Positions 49,256-58,479 of a stretch of DNA of 64,000 bases are shown piece by piece. The DNA lies in assembly GCA_938084685.1 (NCBI GenBank), contig CALKGE010000001.1, forward strand, positions 434,001-498,000, read 5' to 3'. The notes under the pieces were generated by a model. That model was given only the letters and a program-made list of their open reading frames with translations, searched no databases and had not been told where the DNA came from. The translations under genes and the position numbers were made by a program. Positions within the stretch are counted from its first letter, which is position 1. Every line of letters starts with the position of its first letter. This DNA comes from an uncultured Pirellulaceae bacterium. GTDB taxonomy: Bacteria > Planctomycetota > Planctomycetia > Pirellulales > Pirellulaceae.

Positions 49256-49696
49256 TCAGGTGGGATTGCTGAGAGCAGGATCTACAAACGATTCAAGCTG
49301 TTGTCGAATTTCTTCCGGAATCTCACGTGAGGTTGGTTTCTGTCCCTTTTCGATGCGACAGCAGACAGCAGTAATCTCTCCGCTAGCGACCGACTGTTCG
49401 TTAACCAGGAAATGGTGATGGTAGGTGACACTACGAGACCCCAGTTTTTTTATGCGGACTTCGATTGTCATTTCGTCTTCGAAATGGACCGGTCCCCGGT
49501 ATTCGGCACTGGCTGACACGCGAGGCCAGCTGACTGTATCAGATCCGGCGTTCAGCACGACACTTGTACCAATACTTCGCAGCAGTTCATGTTCTGCTTC
49601 TTCCATGTAGGTGAAGTAAGCCGAAAAGTGCATGATACCGGCGGCATCGGTGTCACGAAATTCAACACGTTTTGTGGTAGTAAAAAATTGAGCCAT
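49256..49696 (-). CDS. Acyl-CoA thioesterase, YbgC/4-hydroxybenzoyl-CoA thioesterase-like hotdog
   Basis: VEFRDTDAAGIMHFSAYFTYMEEAEHELLRSIG. Confidence 0.9.
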   Translation of the reverse strand: MAQFFTTTKRVEFRDTDAAGIMHFSAYFTYMEEAEHELLRSIGTSVVLNAGSDTVSWPRVSASAEYRGPVHFEDEMTIEVRIKKLGSRSVTYHHHFLVNEQSVASGEITAVCCRIEKGQKPTSREIPEEIRQQLESFVDPALSNPT

Positions 49697-49757
49697 GGCT
49701 TTATTATAGATACCGTTTTATCGGTTGAAGCTGCTGTTACTGATAAAAAGAAGGCGA

Positions 49758-49790
49758 TAAAAAAACACACGTCCTGCAGGAGAACGTGTG
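49758..49790 (-). terminator. Rho-independent terminator downstream of rpsR
   Basis: Minus strand: CACACGT-loop-ACGTGTG stem followed by a T run (tttttttatc); about 40 nt past the rpsR stop. Confidence 0.75.
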
Positions 49791-49829
49791 CTTGATGACT
49801 TGAAGCGGCAGACAATAGATTACCGAAGT

Positions 49830-50099
49830 TTATTCGCCTTCGTAGGGCAGCAGAGCCATAAAACGGGCTCGTTTGATCGCCTGAGTTACCGCATGCTGGC
49901 TGGCAGCCGAGCAGCCTGTTTTACGTCGACCGACAATACGGCCGTGTCGATTGACAAGCTTTTTGAGCATGTCGGTATCTTTGTAATCCACAAACATGGG
50001 ACGTGGACGTTTGCCATCCACCATGAGTGGATCACGTTTACGGGAACGAGAACGAGCTTTTGTACGTTTTCGTGCTTTTGATGATGAACGAGGTGGCAT
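49830..50099 (-). CDS. rpsR: 30S ribosomal protein S18
   Basis: [50 protein letters not shown]. Confidence 0.96.
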   Translation of the reverse strand: MPPRSSSKARKRTKARSRSRKRDPLMVDGKRPRPMFVDYKDTDMLKKLVNRHGRIVGRRKTGCSAASQHAVTQAIKRARFMALLPYEGE

Positions 50100-50245
50100 T
50101 TAACTTTTACTCCTGAACGGGCCCGCAAAGGCCAATGGGATCTTAACCGTTCGTCACCTCCCCAAGACTCGGTTCCAGTCTTCTGGTCTCACCTGCACGT
50201 GCAGGCAATGGAGGAGGGAAACAGTCCATTTTAGGTCACTCAAAG

Positions 50246-50287
50246 AACCCCACAAGGCCAAATCAGTCGGACTTTGTGGGGTTTTTT
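50246..50287 (-). terminator. Hairpin terminator, probably for the 50318-52309 gene
   Basis: Perfect 10-bp stem aaccccacaa (50246-50255) / ttgtggggtt (50274-50283), with T-rich tracts on either side depending on strand. Confidence 0.65.
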
Positions 50288-50317
50288 GGGTATTTGTCGG
50301 TGCGGATCTAATTGGTA

Positions 50318-52309
50318 TTAGCGGGGATCCGGAAAGAACTTTTTGAGTGTTTCGTCAGACGGCGGTTTGGTGACCAGAGACACAATGATCATGGCTGATG
50401 TTGAAATCAGGATCATGAAGGTGACCGGCATTACTCCCAAAACGTCGTAGTGTGGATTGGATGCAAATCCGGAATCCTGGAACATGTAAAGCCAGCTTAT
50501 TCCCGCTCCGATTACGGCTGCGTAAGCACCTGCTTTGGTCAGTTTTCTCCAGTAGAGGCTGGCCAGGACCAAGGGGAACAGGCTGGAGAATCCGCTAAAG
50601 CACCACACACCCAGAGTGAAGACTCGCCGTGGTTCAAACAGGCTGAACAGGTAGGTTAACGCGACGATTCCGACGATGAAGGTTCGGGCAATCACGATCA
50701 GCTGTTTGTCTGTGAAACGGTCATTTCGGCTGTAGTGAGTCACAATGTCGGTCGTGAACATGGTTCCTACGCAGAGGAACTGACTGTCAAGCGAGGACAT
50801 AATGGCCGCCAGAATACCTGCGGACAGTAGCCCGGCCACAAAGGGATGTGTTAATGCCTTCACGGCAGCAGGCAGGACGGCATTGGGAGGAAAGTGTGAA
50901 GGAATGAGAGCAGCACCAGTGTCAGGATGAACAGCACTGGTCATCCAGACACCTAATAGAACACACGGTACCCAGACCAGCATGATAAAGATTGGGTGAG
51001 CCACAACAGCCAGCTTGAAGCTGTCCGCACTCTTGGCGGTCAGCCAGTGCTGGAAAAGGTGAGGGAACATGCCGACCGAGAGTGGTACGAAGAAGTAGGT
51101 CAGGAATTTCCAGGGGTTCATACCGCGAGGTGCATCCGGTGCCCACTTCGAAGCTCGATAAACACCTCGCGCTTTCTTCCGTGTCCATTTGCCAGGATCG
51201 CTTGGATTTCCAATTTGCGCCTTAAACATTTTTATACCCGCTTCATCCGTTCCTGCTTGGCGAGGATAATGTTGCAACTCCTCGTGGGTCAGTAAATGAT
51301 CTGCGAAATGGTCACTATCTTTAGCATCGAATTCACGGTCGTCCTGTTCCAGCAGAGCATGATTTTTTTCTTCGACAGACAGAGAGTCGAGCAGTCCATT
51401 TCTCCTGGCAAATGCGGCTGGCGCTCTGTCCTTTTTCAGAAATGGCGGAAGTGGTGCTTTAAATTCATCAAAGGCCTGCTTCGTTTGTTCGTCCGTCAAC
51501 GTCAGCTTCTGGTGGTTGACAGCATAGTTATAAAACGCCACGGTCTGCCATTTTGCATAGGCTTGCTCGTACTCCTGAGTATCCTGTGGATCGACTGAAC
51601 GCTTCATCTTGGATGGGTTTTTCTCTAGCACGTTAGCAGTTGCCTGTTCGAGTCCACCCAGTTTGTTGGAGATGATAAAGAAGGTAATCAGGCCAAGAAT
51701 CATGAAGACAATGGTCTGAGCTGTATTCGCCATGGCTGTACCGCGCATCCCGCCGAAGAATACATAAATCAGCACAACGATACAGATGACCAGTGATGCC
51801 ATCCAGGGAGGCACTCCGTAGTCATATTCCGCAAACGCCGTTTCAAATGCTCCTTCGGTGATACTGTTGATCACAGTTCCCGAAGCCATCACGCCGATGA
51901 GCAGGTAGGGGATTACCAGGCCTACGAGAATGGGGAACAGGATGACTCCGATCTTGTCACTTTCCAAACGATCCCGGAAGTACTGGATCTGAGTTGTATA
52001 TCCGTACTTGCGTCCCAGGCTCCAGAGTTTGACCCCGAGAACGAAGAAGCATAGTGAGTGAATAATACCGCTGGAGGAAGCCAGCAGTCCGTAAACTCCG
52101 GCGCCTTCTTTAAAGGATTCTCCTGTGGATCCGACCAGAGCAAAAGCGGTCATGGTAGTTCCGAACAGAGACATTAGCAGCATGAAGGGGCCAATGGAAT
52201 GACTGGCCAGCATGTAATCCTTACTGGTTCCCCGGAACAGTTTACTGGAAAAGATTCCCAGCCCGAGAAGTAAACAGAGGTAGATGGAGATGATGATTAA
52301 CTGGGTCAT
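50318..52309 (-). CDS. Sodium:solute symporter family protein
   Basis: SSS-type helices (FSSKLFRGTSKDYMLASHSIGPFMLLMSLFGTTMTAFALVGSTGESFKEGAGVYG; SAGILAAIMSSLDSQFLCVGTMFTTDIV). Confidence 0.92.
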   Translation of the reverse strand: MTQLIIISIYLCLLLGLGIFSSKLFRGTSKDYMLASHSIGPFMLLMSLFGTTMTAFALVGSTGESFKEGAGVYGLLASSSGIIHSLCFFVLGVKLWSLGRKYGYTTQIQYFRDRLESDKIGVILFPILVGLVIPYLLIGVMASGTVINSITEGAFETAFAEYDYGVPPWMASLVICIVVLIYVFFGGMRGTAMANTAQTIVFMILGLITFFIISNKLGGLEQATANVLEKNPSKMKRSVDPQDTQEYEQAYAKWQTVAFYNYAVNHQKLTLTDEQTKQAFDEFKAPLPPFLKKDRAPAAFARRNGLLDSLSVEEKNHALLEQDDREFDAKDSDHFADHLLTHEELQHYPRQAGTDEAGIKMFKAQIGNPSDPGKWTRKKARGVYRASKWAPDAPRGMNPWKFLTYFFVPLSVGMFPHLFQHWLTAKSADSFKLAVVAHPIFIMLVWVPCVLLGVWMTSAVHPDTGAALIPSHFPPNAVLPAAVKALTHPFVAGLLSAGILAAIMSSLDSQFLCVGTMFTTDIVTHYSRNDRFTDKQLIVIARTFIVGIVALTYLFSLFEPRRVFTLGVWCFSGFSSLFPLVLASLYWRKLTKAGAYAAVIGAGISWLYMFQDSGFASNPHYDVLGVMPVTFMILISTSAMIIVSLVTKPPSDETLKKFFPDPR

Positions 52310-52566
52310 TACTCACCTCCCTCCTGGGAAACGGCTTCGGTGGCAGCCAGCTCCACATCGTCCTCACTGAAGTCAGGCCAGGCAATTTTCGTGGCCAGAA
52401 ACCAGGTTGCTCCGGCTCCGATTGAGATGCCAGCCTGCCACAGAAGTGCCATGGGCATGAACCCAAAGACAGGTTCTTTATTGTCCCAGTTCCATATATC
52501 GTGGTGTAAAACAATCAGCAGGATAACCAGGCCGACGATAATCCACTTACCGGTAGATTTATTCAT
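52309..52566 (-). CDS. DUF3311-like small membrane protein
   Basis: 85 aa, two TM segments, FGFMPMALLWQAGISIGAGATWFLATKIAWP; overlaps the symporter start. Confidence 0.75.
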   Translation of the reverse strand: MNKSTGKWIIVGLVILLIVLHHDIWNWDNKEPVFGFMPMALLWQAGISIGAGATWFLATKIAWPDFSEDDVELAATEAVSQEGGE

Positions 52567-52771
52567 GATCTGTTATGTAGTCCGTAGGTGATGAAATGAC
52601 CGTGCAACCTGAGGTTCAGGGCCAGAGCGGTAAACTACTAGTTTAGTATTTCAGTGCGCGGTCCGCCACAGTTTTCGAATTGGGAAGGGACATCTGTCCC
52701 AGATCGAAGTCGTACAGTTAGTTCGACCCAAAAAGTTTACCAAAGTAACGGGTTCAGAGGGACGTTTGAGC

Positions 52772-54069
52772 TCAGGTGTTGTCCCTTTCGTCCATGGTTG
52801 CCGCGGCGTCAGAAGAGGCCATCTTTTCCGCTTCTGCCATGGCTGGTTCCATTTCATCAAAGATATCTCCCGCCGATTCGTGGAAGATACGACCGATAAG
52901 CAAGTCCGTCAGATGGCCGATATGATGAGGGTGCTGTTTGAGAAACTTTCCAAAACTGAACTCGTTTGTGTAATAGGCGTTGACCAGCTTATGAATCCAT
53001 TGTGTACCACTGGCGTAATCGGCGACCCATTTCCCCAGCTGGCCGGCTGACAGGTCGTCCTTGGCAAAGCCTTCGACAATCGCATCGGCGGCAAGTTCTC
53101 CTGATTTCAGAGCAAAATAGACTCCGGAACTGTAGATCGGATCGATAAAGCCAAAGGCATCGCCTACCAGTACCCAACCATCGCCGGACTGTTTGGTGGT
53201 GCCGTAGGAGAATTCCCGTGCGACCCGATACTTTTCCACTTCGCTGGCATTGGCCAGTCGCCGTTGCATCGCTTCACATAACTCGAGTTCTTCGGCAAAG
53301 GTCGTTTCTGGTGACTCGCGTCCTTCTAGCATGTAGTCCCGATTGCCAACAACCCCGACACTGGTAATGTTGTCCCGCAAGGGGATAAACCAGAACCAGG
53401 AGTCTTTCCTGCGAGTGTGCAGAATGATGGTTGCTCCGCCGTGCGGACCAGGGTCACGTTCCGCGTTTTCAAAGTAGGTCCAGATGGCAATCTTTTTGAG
53501 ATGTTCGTATTCCTGTTTAAGATTCAGCCGGTTAGCCAGCAGTGCACTCAGGCCGGTGGCATCTACAACGACTCGAGCGTTTACCTGTTTCGAGCAGCCG
53601 TCTTCCAGCGCGAGTTCCACTCCGGAGGCCTGTTCTCCATCAAACAGGACATTGGTGACACGAGTTTTATCTCGGCAATGTGCTCCCTTTTCTGCGGCAT
53701 TATCGAACAGCATCTGGTCAAAAGCGCCACGCTCGACCTGCCAGGTTTGCGAGCATTCCCGGGGGTCATGTTTTTCAAAAAAGAAAGGGCTCGATTCTTT
53801 TCCACTATGACTGACAAATTGCACACTCAGCTTCTGACGAAGTCGCTGTTTCGCATTTTGTCGAGTACTCCGAGTCGTTCGAAGGACCAGAACGTTTCAG
53901 GCATGAGTGATTCGCCGACGTGGAATCTGGGTACGGCTTCCCGTTCCACAAGCAGGACGCTGTGACCGGCTTCGGCGACAAGTGCGGCCGTTGCGCTTCC
54001 ACCCGGGCCTCCGCCCATTACCACGCAATCGTAACTATCCTTGATGGGACCATCGTACATCGTTGGCAA
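52772..54069 (-). pseudogene. FAD-dependent oxidoreductase (flavin-halogenase/geranylgeranyl-reductase-like), interrupted by a frameshift near 53827-53831
   Basis: ORF 54069-53827 carries DCVVMGGGPGGSATAALVAEAGHSVLLVERE...GESLMPETFW. ORF 53824-52772 continues the same protein (VQFVSHSGKESSPFFFEKHDP...WFWFIPLRD...GDAFGFIDPIYSSGVYFALKSGELAADAI). The two are offset by one frame. Confidence 0.8.
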
Positions 54070-54085
54070 GCCTCTTCTTCTGGGA

Positions 54086-54646
54086 TTAGGTTACGGGAGC
54101 AACAACTTCGAGTAATTCAATTGCCGGTTCACCGTTACAATGAATCCAGCCCGTGCGGCCCCAGACTTCGGTTCCGGTCGTAACTCCAAATAACTCAGCC
54201 AGATCCGAGCCAGCTGCTATTTTCCATAATTCAGAAAGTTCTACGCTTCTGAGGACATTGCGTTCGATGAGAATTCGTCCAAGGGGGGTTTCTTCACCGA
54301 TGATTTCCTGCTGGACATCGTTTGCGAGGCAGGCAAAGTTCAACCTCACAATGCCGAATTGAACAACAGATCGATCGGACTGTTTTGTCAGGAGAATTTT
54401 ACGACTGTAATAGTTGGCCACGTGCATGGATTCGAGCACCTGCACGTCGACCATTTCCCCGTATTGCGATTCGACCGTGACGGTCATATGATGTTCGTGC
54501 GAGAGCAGCTGCCGGTAGACTTCCGGTATTTGCTCGGCTTTAACTTTCGTTGGTGTGCCGAATTCTTCCCCTTGAGGATAAAACAACCCAATGAGGGTAT
54601 GAATATCAGGGGCAGGTGTATCGGAATTCACTTGAACCAAATTCAT
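54086..54646 (-). CDS. Chorismate-lyase-like (DUF98/UbiC-like) protein
   Basis: VESMHVANYYSRKILL-type core with LGRILIERNVLRSVELSELWKI and VWGRTGWIHCNGEPAIELLEVVAP. Confidence 0.65.
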   Translation of the reverse strand: MNLVQVNSDTPAPDIHTLIGLFYPQGEEFGTPTKVKAEQIPEVYRQLLSHEHHMTVTVESQYGEMVDVQVLESMHVANYYSRKILLTKQSDRSVVQFGIVRLNFACLANDVQQEIIGEETPLGRILIERNVLRSVELSELWKIAAGSDLAELFGVTTGTEVWGRTGWIHCNGEPAIELLEVVAPVT

Positions 54647-54682
54647 TGTTTGGCAGGGGGTGGGATTGTCAACGAACGAGAA

Positions 54683-56542
54683 TCAGGTGGGATTGGAATT
54701 CTCAGTATCGATTGTGGCGGGGATCAATTCTTGTATCTGTTGCTCCGGTCGTTCCAAAATGGAGTCGATCAGGAAGTACATTAAACGTCGTAAGTCTTCT
54801 GGCTGGATTTCATCGGCAATGGCTTCAGCGCGGGCCTGATGTTTATCGACCAGCTTGAGGGCCATTTCGAACACATGAACACTTTCGTACAGGTATTTTA
54901 CACGTTCAATCCGAACGGCCGGATCTGCAGGATTATCTTCACGGCACAGTTCCAGTAATTCGGCCCGGTTTTCATCCGATAGTGCTTCCAGTGCCAGTGC
55001 ATGTAACACAGTGGGCCGGCCACCTAACACGTCACCGCCGGCTGCCATTTTATTAAAATCGTCTCCCTGCCAATCGAGCAGGTCGTTGAGAATCTGGAAG
55101 GCTACGCCTAAATTCCGCGCGAACTGTTTAACCGGTTCACGGTATTCCCCGATTGGCTGGGCCAGGCGGATACCAGACAGCATCGCGGCTTCGAATGCAG
55201 GAGACGTTTTGAGTGCGTAGACTTTGAGGGCATCGATGGGTTTGAGTTGTTTGTCGAGCGAGTCACGCCAAAGCAGCTCGGCGCCCTGACCTTCCGAAAG
55301 CTTGGTATGGGCTTCGGCCAGGACATCCAGAATATCTGTAGTGACATCAGGTCCCAACGTTGCTGCTTCCGTACTGACAAACCGGTAACCCATCCCAATC
55401 ATGTAGTCACCGATATTGATAGCTGTGGGAATACCATAGCGATTATGAACTGTTTCTTCCCCGTAACGGAACGGATCATCATCTTCAATGTCGTCGTGAA
55501 TGAGTGATGCCTTGTGAAATGTTTCAATTGACATGGCACAGCGTTTGACCGAGTCAGACCAGTATTCGATGGTCTTGGCACCGTCACGCAGCGTGGCATG
55601 GCCTCCGGTCAGAGCATCATAAGTGGCCAGCGTGATGAAGGGCCGTGAATGTTTTCCACCTTTACTGAGAAAGTCATAGGCGACAGCTTCGGTAAGCGCG
55701 ACCGGGTCGATCGTACCCAGGCCATTGCCCTCAATTTCACTCAGTCGCGGGCCACCTCGCAACCGGGGAATGATGCGTTCCAGTTCATCGGCCTCGAACA
55801 GCTCTGTGGACGCTCGCATCAAGTGCAGGTACGTTCGGGTTTGTGGTGCTGAATCGTCATAGGGAATCTGGATCATTTCATTGACCCAGTCTTCATCCAC
55901 CGCAGTATTTCGACAATCGTCGGAAAGCAGAGGGACAGCCATGCAAGGGATACCGGCCAGCAGTATCTTGTCGATCGCTTTTTCCAGGACGTTGAGGCAG
56001 GCGACTCCGACGATGGCATCGACATATCCGGAGACAATAATCTTATGCACAATCGGCGAACCTTCGGCTACCAGTACACGATACCCCATTTCCTCTGCCA
56101 TCCCGCGGAAATCAGCAATACTGCAGGCACCACAGGTTTTACAGTCGAGACCGAATTGGTCATAGTCTGCCGGACAACCTTCGGCATGTTTGAGACAGTG
56201 GGGTAAAAGGAAGAGGCGTCGATTGGGTGGTACAGCAGCAACCTGTTTCCGCCAGAATTCCGACGCGAACATGACCATTGTCCATCCCAGATACCCTTCT
56301 GGTAATTCCATCTCGTCGAGAATCTTGCGGACCTCGACTTCCATTTCATCCTTGGTCATCGGACGGGACTTATCGATGCCGTCACAGATCGCACGGCACT
56401 TTTCACGAACCGTTTTCCGCAGGTCCTTGGAGTCAGGAACCAGCTTCAAATGAGAAGTCTTTCGTCGCTTGGACTTGCGCTTCGGTCGGTCGCTGTCGGC
56501 TGAGGCATTAACGGATCCATCAGCAGATGATGCAGTTGCCAA
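54683..56542 (-). CDS. Fusion of an N-terminal DUF116 domain and a C-terminal polyprenyl (isoprenyl diphosphate) synthetase
   Basis: N-term LFLLPHCLKHAEGCPADYDQFGLDCKTCGACSIADFRGMAEEMGYRVLVAEGSPIV; C-term GGKHSRPFITLATYDAL, LIHDDIEDDD, FQILNDLLDW. Confidence 0.85.
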   Translation of the reverse strand: MATASSADGSVNASADSDRPKRKSKRRKTSHLKLVPDSKDLRKTVREKCRAICDGIDKSRPMTKDEMEVEVRKILDEMELPEGYLGWTMVMFASEFWRKQVAAVPPNRRLFLLPHCLKHAEGCPADYDQFGLDCKTCGACSIADFRGMAEEMGYRVLVAEGSPIVHKIIVSGYVDAIVGVACLNVLEKAIDKILLAGIPCMAVPLLSDDCRNTAVDEDWVNEMIQIPYDDSAPQTRTYLHLMRASTELFEADELERIIPRLRGGPRLSEIEGNGLGTIDPVALTEAVAYDFLSKGGKHSRPFITLATYDALTGGHATLRDGAKTIEYWSDSVKRCAMSIETFHKASLIHDDIEDDDPFRYGEETVHNRYGIPTAINIGDYMIGMGYRFVSTEAATLGPDVTTDILDVLAEAHTKLSEGQGAELLWRDSLDKQLKPIDALKVYALKTSPAFEAAMLSGIRLAQPIGEYREPVKQFARNLGVAFQILNDLLDWQGDDFNKMAAGGDVLGGRPTVLHALALEALSDENRAELLELCREDNPADPAVRIERVKYLYESVHVFEMALKLVDKHQARAEAIADEIQPEDLRRLMYFLIDSILERPEQQIQELIPATIDTENSNPT

Positions 56543-56559
56543 GTTAATGCTTTCCTTTA

Positions 56560-58470
56560 TTAAAACTCGGTTTCATGGGCAGCTGCCGAATCGATCAAGC
56601 GACTCAAGGCGGCACCTAAAGTAGAAACCGTAAAAATCAGTGGATATAACCTCTCATGATACCACAGCTTGGCGAAGTAGAAACCAATTGGCGAACAATC
56701 GAGATATCTGTCAGTTTCTACTCGATCAACCAGCCATGCAAGTCCCTGTTTGATTACCTCCGCATGTGTCGTTAAATCGGGAAGATGAAGCAGAGCTTCC
56801 AGTGCCAAGGCTGTTTCTTCAACACTGCTGCCCTCCCGTTTGTTTCGCAGTTTTCCGTTTTTCAGCCGAGTATGATCAACTCCGCTTCCCCAGCCGCCAT
56901 CAGGATTAGAGGCACCGGCCAGCCACTCAAACCCCCGTTGGGCAGCAGCTTCGTGGTTACGGTTCCAGGCGCTGTAGGCCAACAGGACTTTAGCCGTTCC
57001 ATAAACAGGGTTTTCCTCCTGGGGATGATCCTGATTACCGAACCACAATGGGAACCAGCTGCCATCGTCGTTCTGTTGTACCTGCAGGTATTCAAAGCCC
57101 TGGTCTACGACGTGGGCTAATCCCTCCGGGTTGTGGGCAAACAGGCCACCATCGGCCAGCAGCTCATTTTCCCATGCTTTGATTGCGCGGAGAACGTGCG
57201 CTGAAAGATCGGCGCCGCTGCGGTCAAATGGTAACTTTCCCCACCCGCGGCAAAAAGTGGGCCAGCCCTTGTCCCTGTTCTGGAGATCGAGCATCCATTG
57301 CACGCCTGCCAGGATAGCTTGACGGATCCGGGGTATACCGGCCGGATCGAAAGAGGGTGAGCGCCGGATACTGTCCAGTGCAAGAATTGCCGAAGGAGTG
57401 TCGTCGCAGTCAGGAACAGCCCCGGACAGATCACTCCAGCCCCAGCCGCCCGGATCAGCTCCGGTAAAGGGGTGTCGTTCTACGTGCTGACAACTCAGCA
57501 GCCAATCGGTCATATCTAATGCCGCAGTGTCGACTCGGTGGTTATCCAGTGCATTGATAGCAAGCGAGGTATTCCAGGTCGCCAGATTGGTATCGATCGG
57601 CCAGCTCCCATCAGGACGCACTGTATCGAGCAGAAAGCGGACTGCATTTTTCGCGACTGAATGGGAAGCTCGGCCAGTTGAAATCAGGCTCATTGCAACA
57701 AAGGATGTCAGCGGGATGGCTTCCAGGTACCCACCGCTGGTTGGCTGCATGCGTTCCAGTACCTTCAGGCTTTTCTTTACCGTGAGTGAGCGGATGATTC
57801 GGCTGACCGGGTTCCACGGTTTGGAATGAAAGAACTTGGCCTGCCCGATACCAACCAGAGCCGGGATGGCATAGCTGACGACAGGCAGTTTGAGGAAACG
57901 GTAAAACGATTGAGGGAAACAGGCGAGTTCAAAGGGGAGTGAGGCTACTGCGGACCAGGGAACGAGCCCGGCCAGTGCCGCATTGGTCAGGATAGGGACT
58001 GCAAACGTTTTATCTTTCCCATAGCGAGCTTTCAGGCCGTCGATCCAACCCAACCGGTCCACGTACGCAGTGCCAGCCAGAATGGCCTCGCTGTACTGCG
58101 CTTCTTCGCCAGCCAGCTTGAATGCAGCGATGGCCAGTATGGTGGTGGCGATATTGGAGTAACTCAGCGTCGTGTCTCCCCAGCCACCATCCTCATTCTG
58201 GTGGTTGGCGAGCCATTGCGTACCGGCTTCTATATGGCTTTTCAATTCCTCCTTGCTGGGCAGGCTACTTGCCACTTGATCGCTGGCAGGATAATGCTGG
58301 TAGAGCAGCCCTAGCGTACTGATTGCCGTGGCAGTTGAAAGTGCTGATGTTGCCAGCTCGCCTTCCCAGTAGGCCTGATGGGAACGGTCGTCCAATAGCT
58401 GTTGCCGGGCCTTGGCGGCCGCCGATCGTAATCGGGCCGTATCGACCAGCGGTGATTCAGTCAGAGGCAT
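56560..58470 (-). CDS. Squalene-hopene-cyclase-family class II terpene cyclase
   Basis: QW-like repeats (DGSWPIDTNLATWNTSLAINAL; DDGSWFPLWFGNQ; NPDGGWGSG) and a DCDDT acid motif. Confidence 0.87.
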   Translation of the reverse strand: MPLTESPLVDTARLRSAAAKARQQLLDDRSHQAYWEGELATSALSTATAISTLGLLYQHYPASDQVASSLPSKEELKSHIEAGTQWLANHQNEDGGWGDTTLSYSNIATTILAIAAFKLAGEEAQYSEAILAGTAYVDRLGWIDGLKARYGKDKTFAVPILTNAALAGLVPWSAVASLPFELACFPQSFYRFLKLPVVSYAIPALVGIGQAKFFHSKPWNPVSRIIRSLTVKKSLKVLERMQPTSGGYLEAIPLTSFVAMSLISTGRASHSVAKNAVRFLLDTVRPDGSWPIDTNLATWNTSLAINALDNHRVDTAALDMTDWLLSCQHVERHPFTGADPGGWGWSDLSGAVPDCDDTPSAILALDSIRRSPSFDPAGIPRIRQAILAGVQWMLDLQNRDKGWPTFCRGWGKLPFDRSGADLSAHVLRAIKAWENELLADGGLFAHNPEGLAHVVDQGFEYLQVQQNDDGSWFPLWFGNQDHPQEENPVYGTAKVLLAYSAWNRNHEAAAQRGFEWLAGASNPDGGWGSGVDHTRLKNGKLRNKREGSSVEETALALEALLHLPDLTTHAEVIKQGLAWLVDRVETDRYLDCSPIGFYFAKLWYHERLYPLIFTVSTLGAALSRLIDSAAAHETEF

Positions 58471-58479
58471 GATGTTTAT

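Noticed and set aside
52692-52705. gggacatctgtccc hairpin downstream of the flavoprotein
   Set aside because: Short stem with no T run on either strand; too weak to call a terminator.
53827-54069. 80-aa ORF taken as a separate small FAD-binding protein
   Set aside because: It is the N-terminal Rossmann part of the adjacent flavoprotein; a one-base frame offset explains the split.
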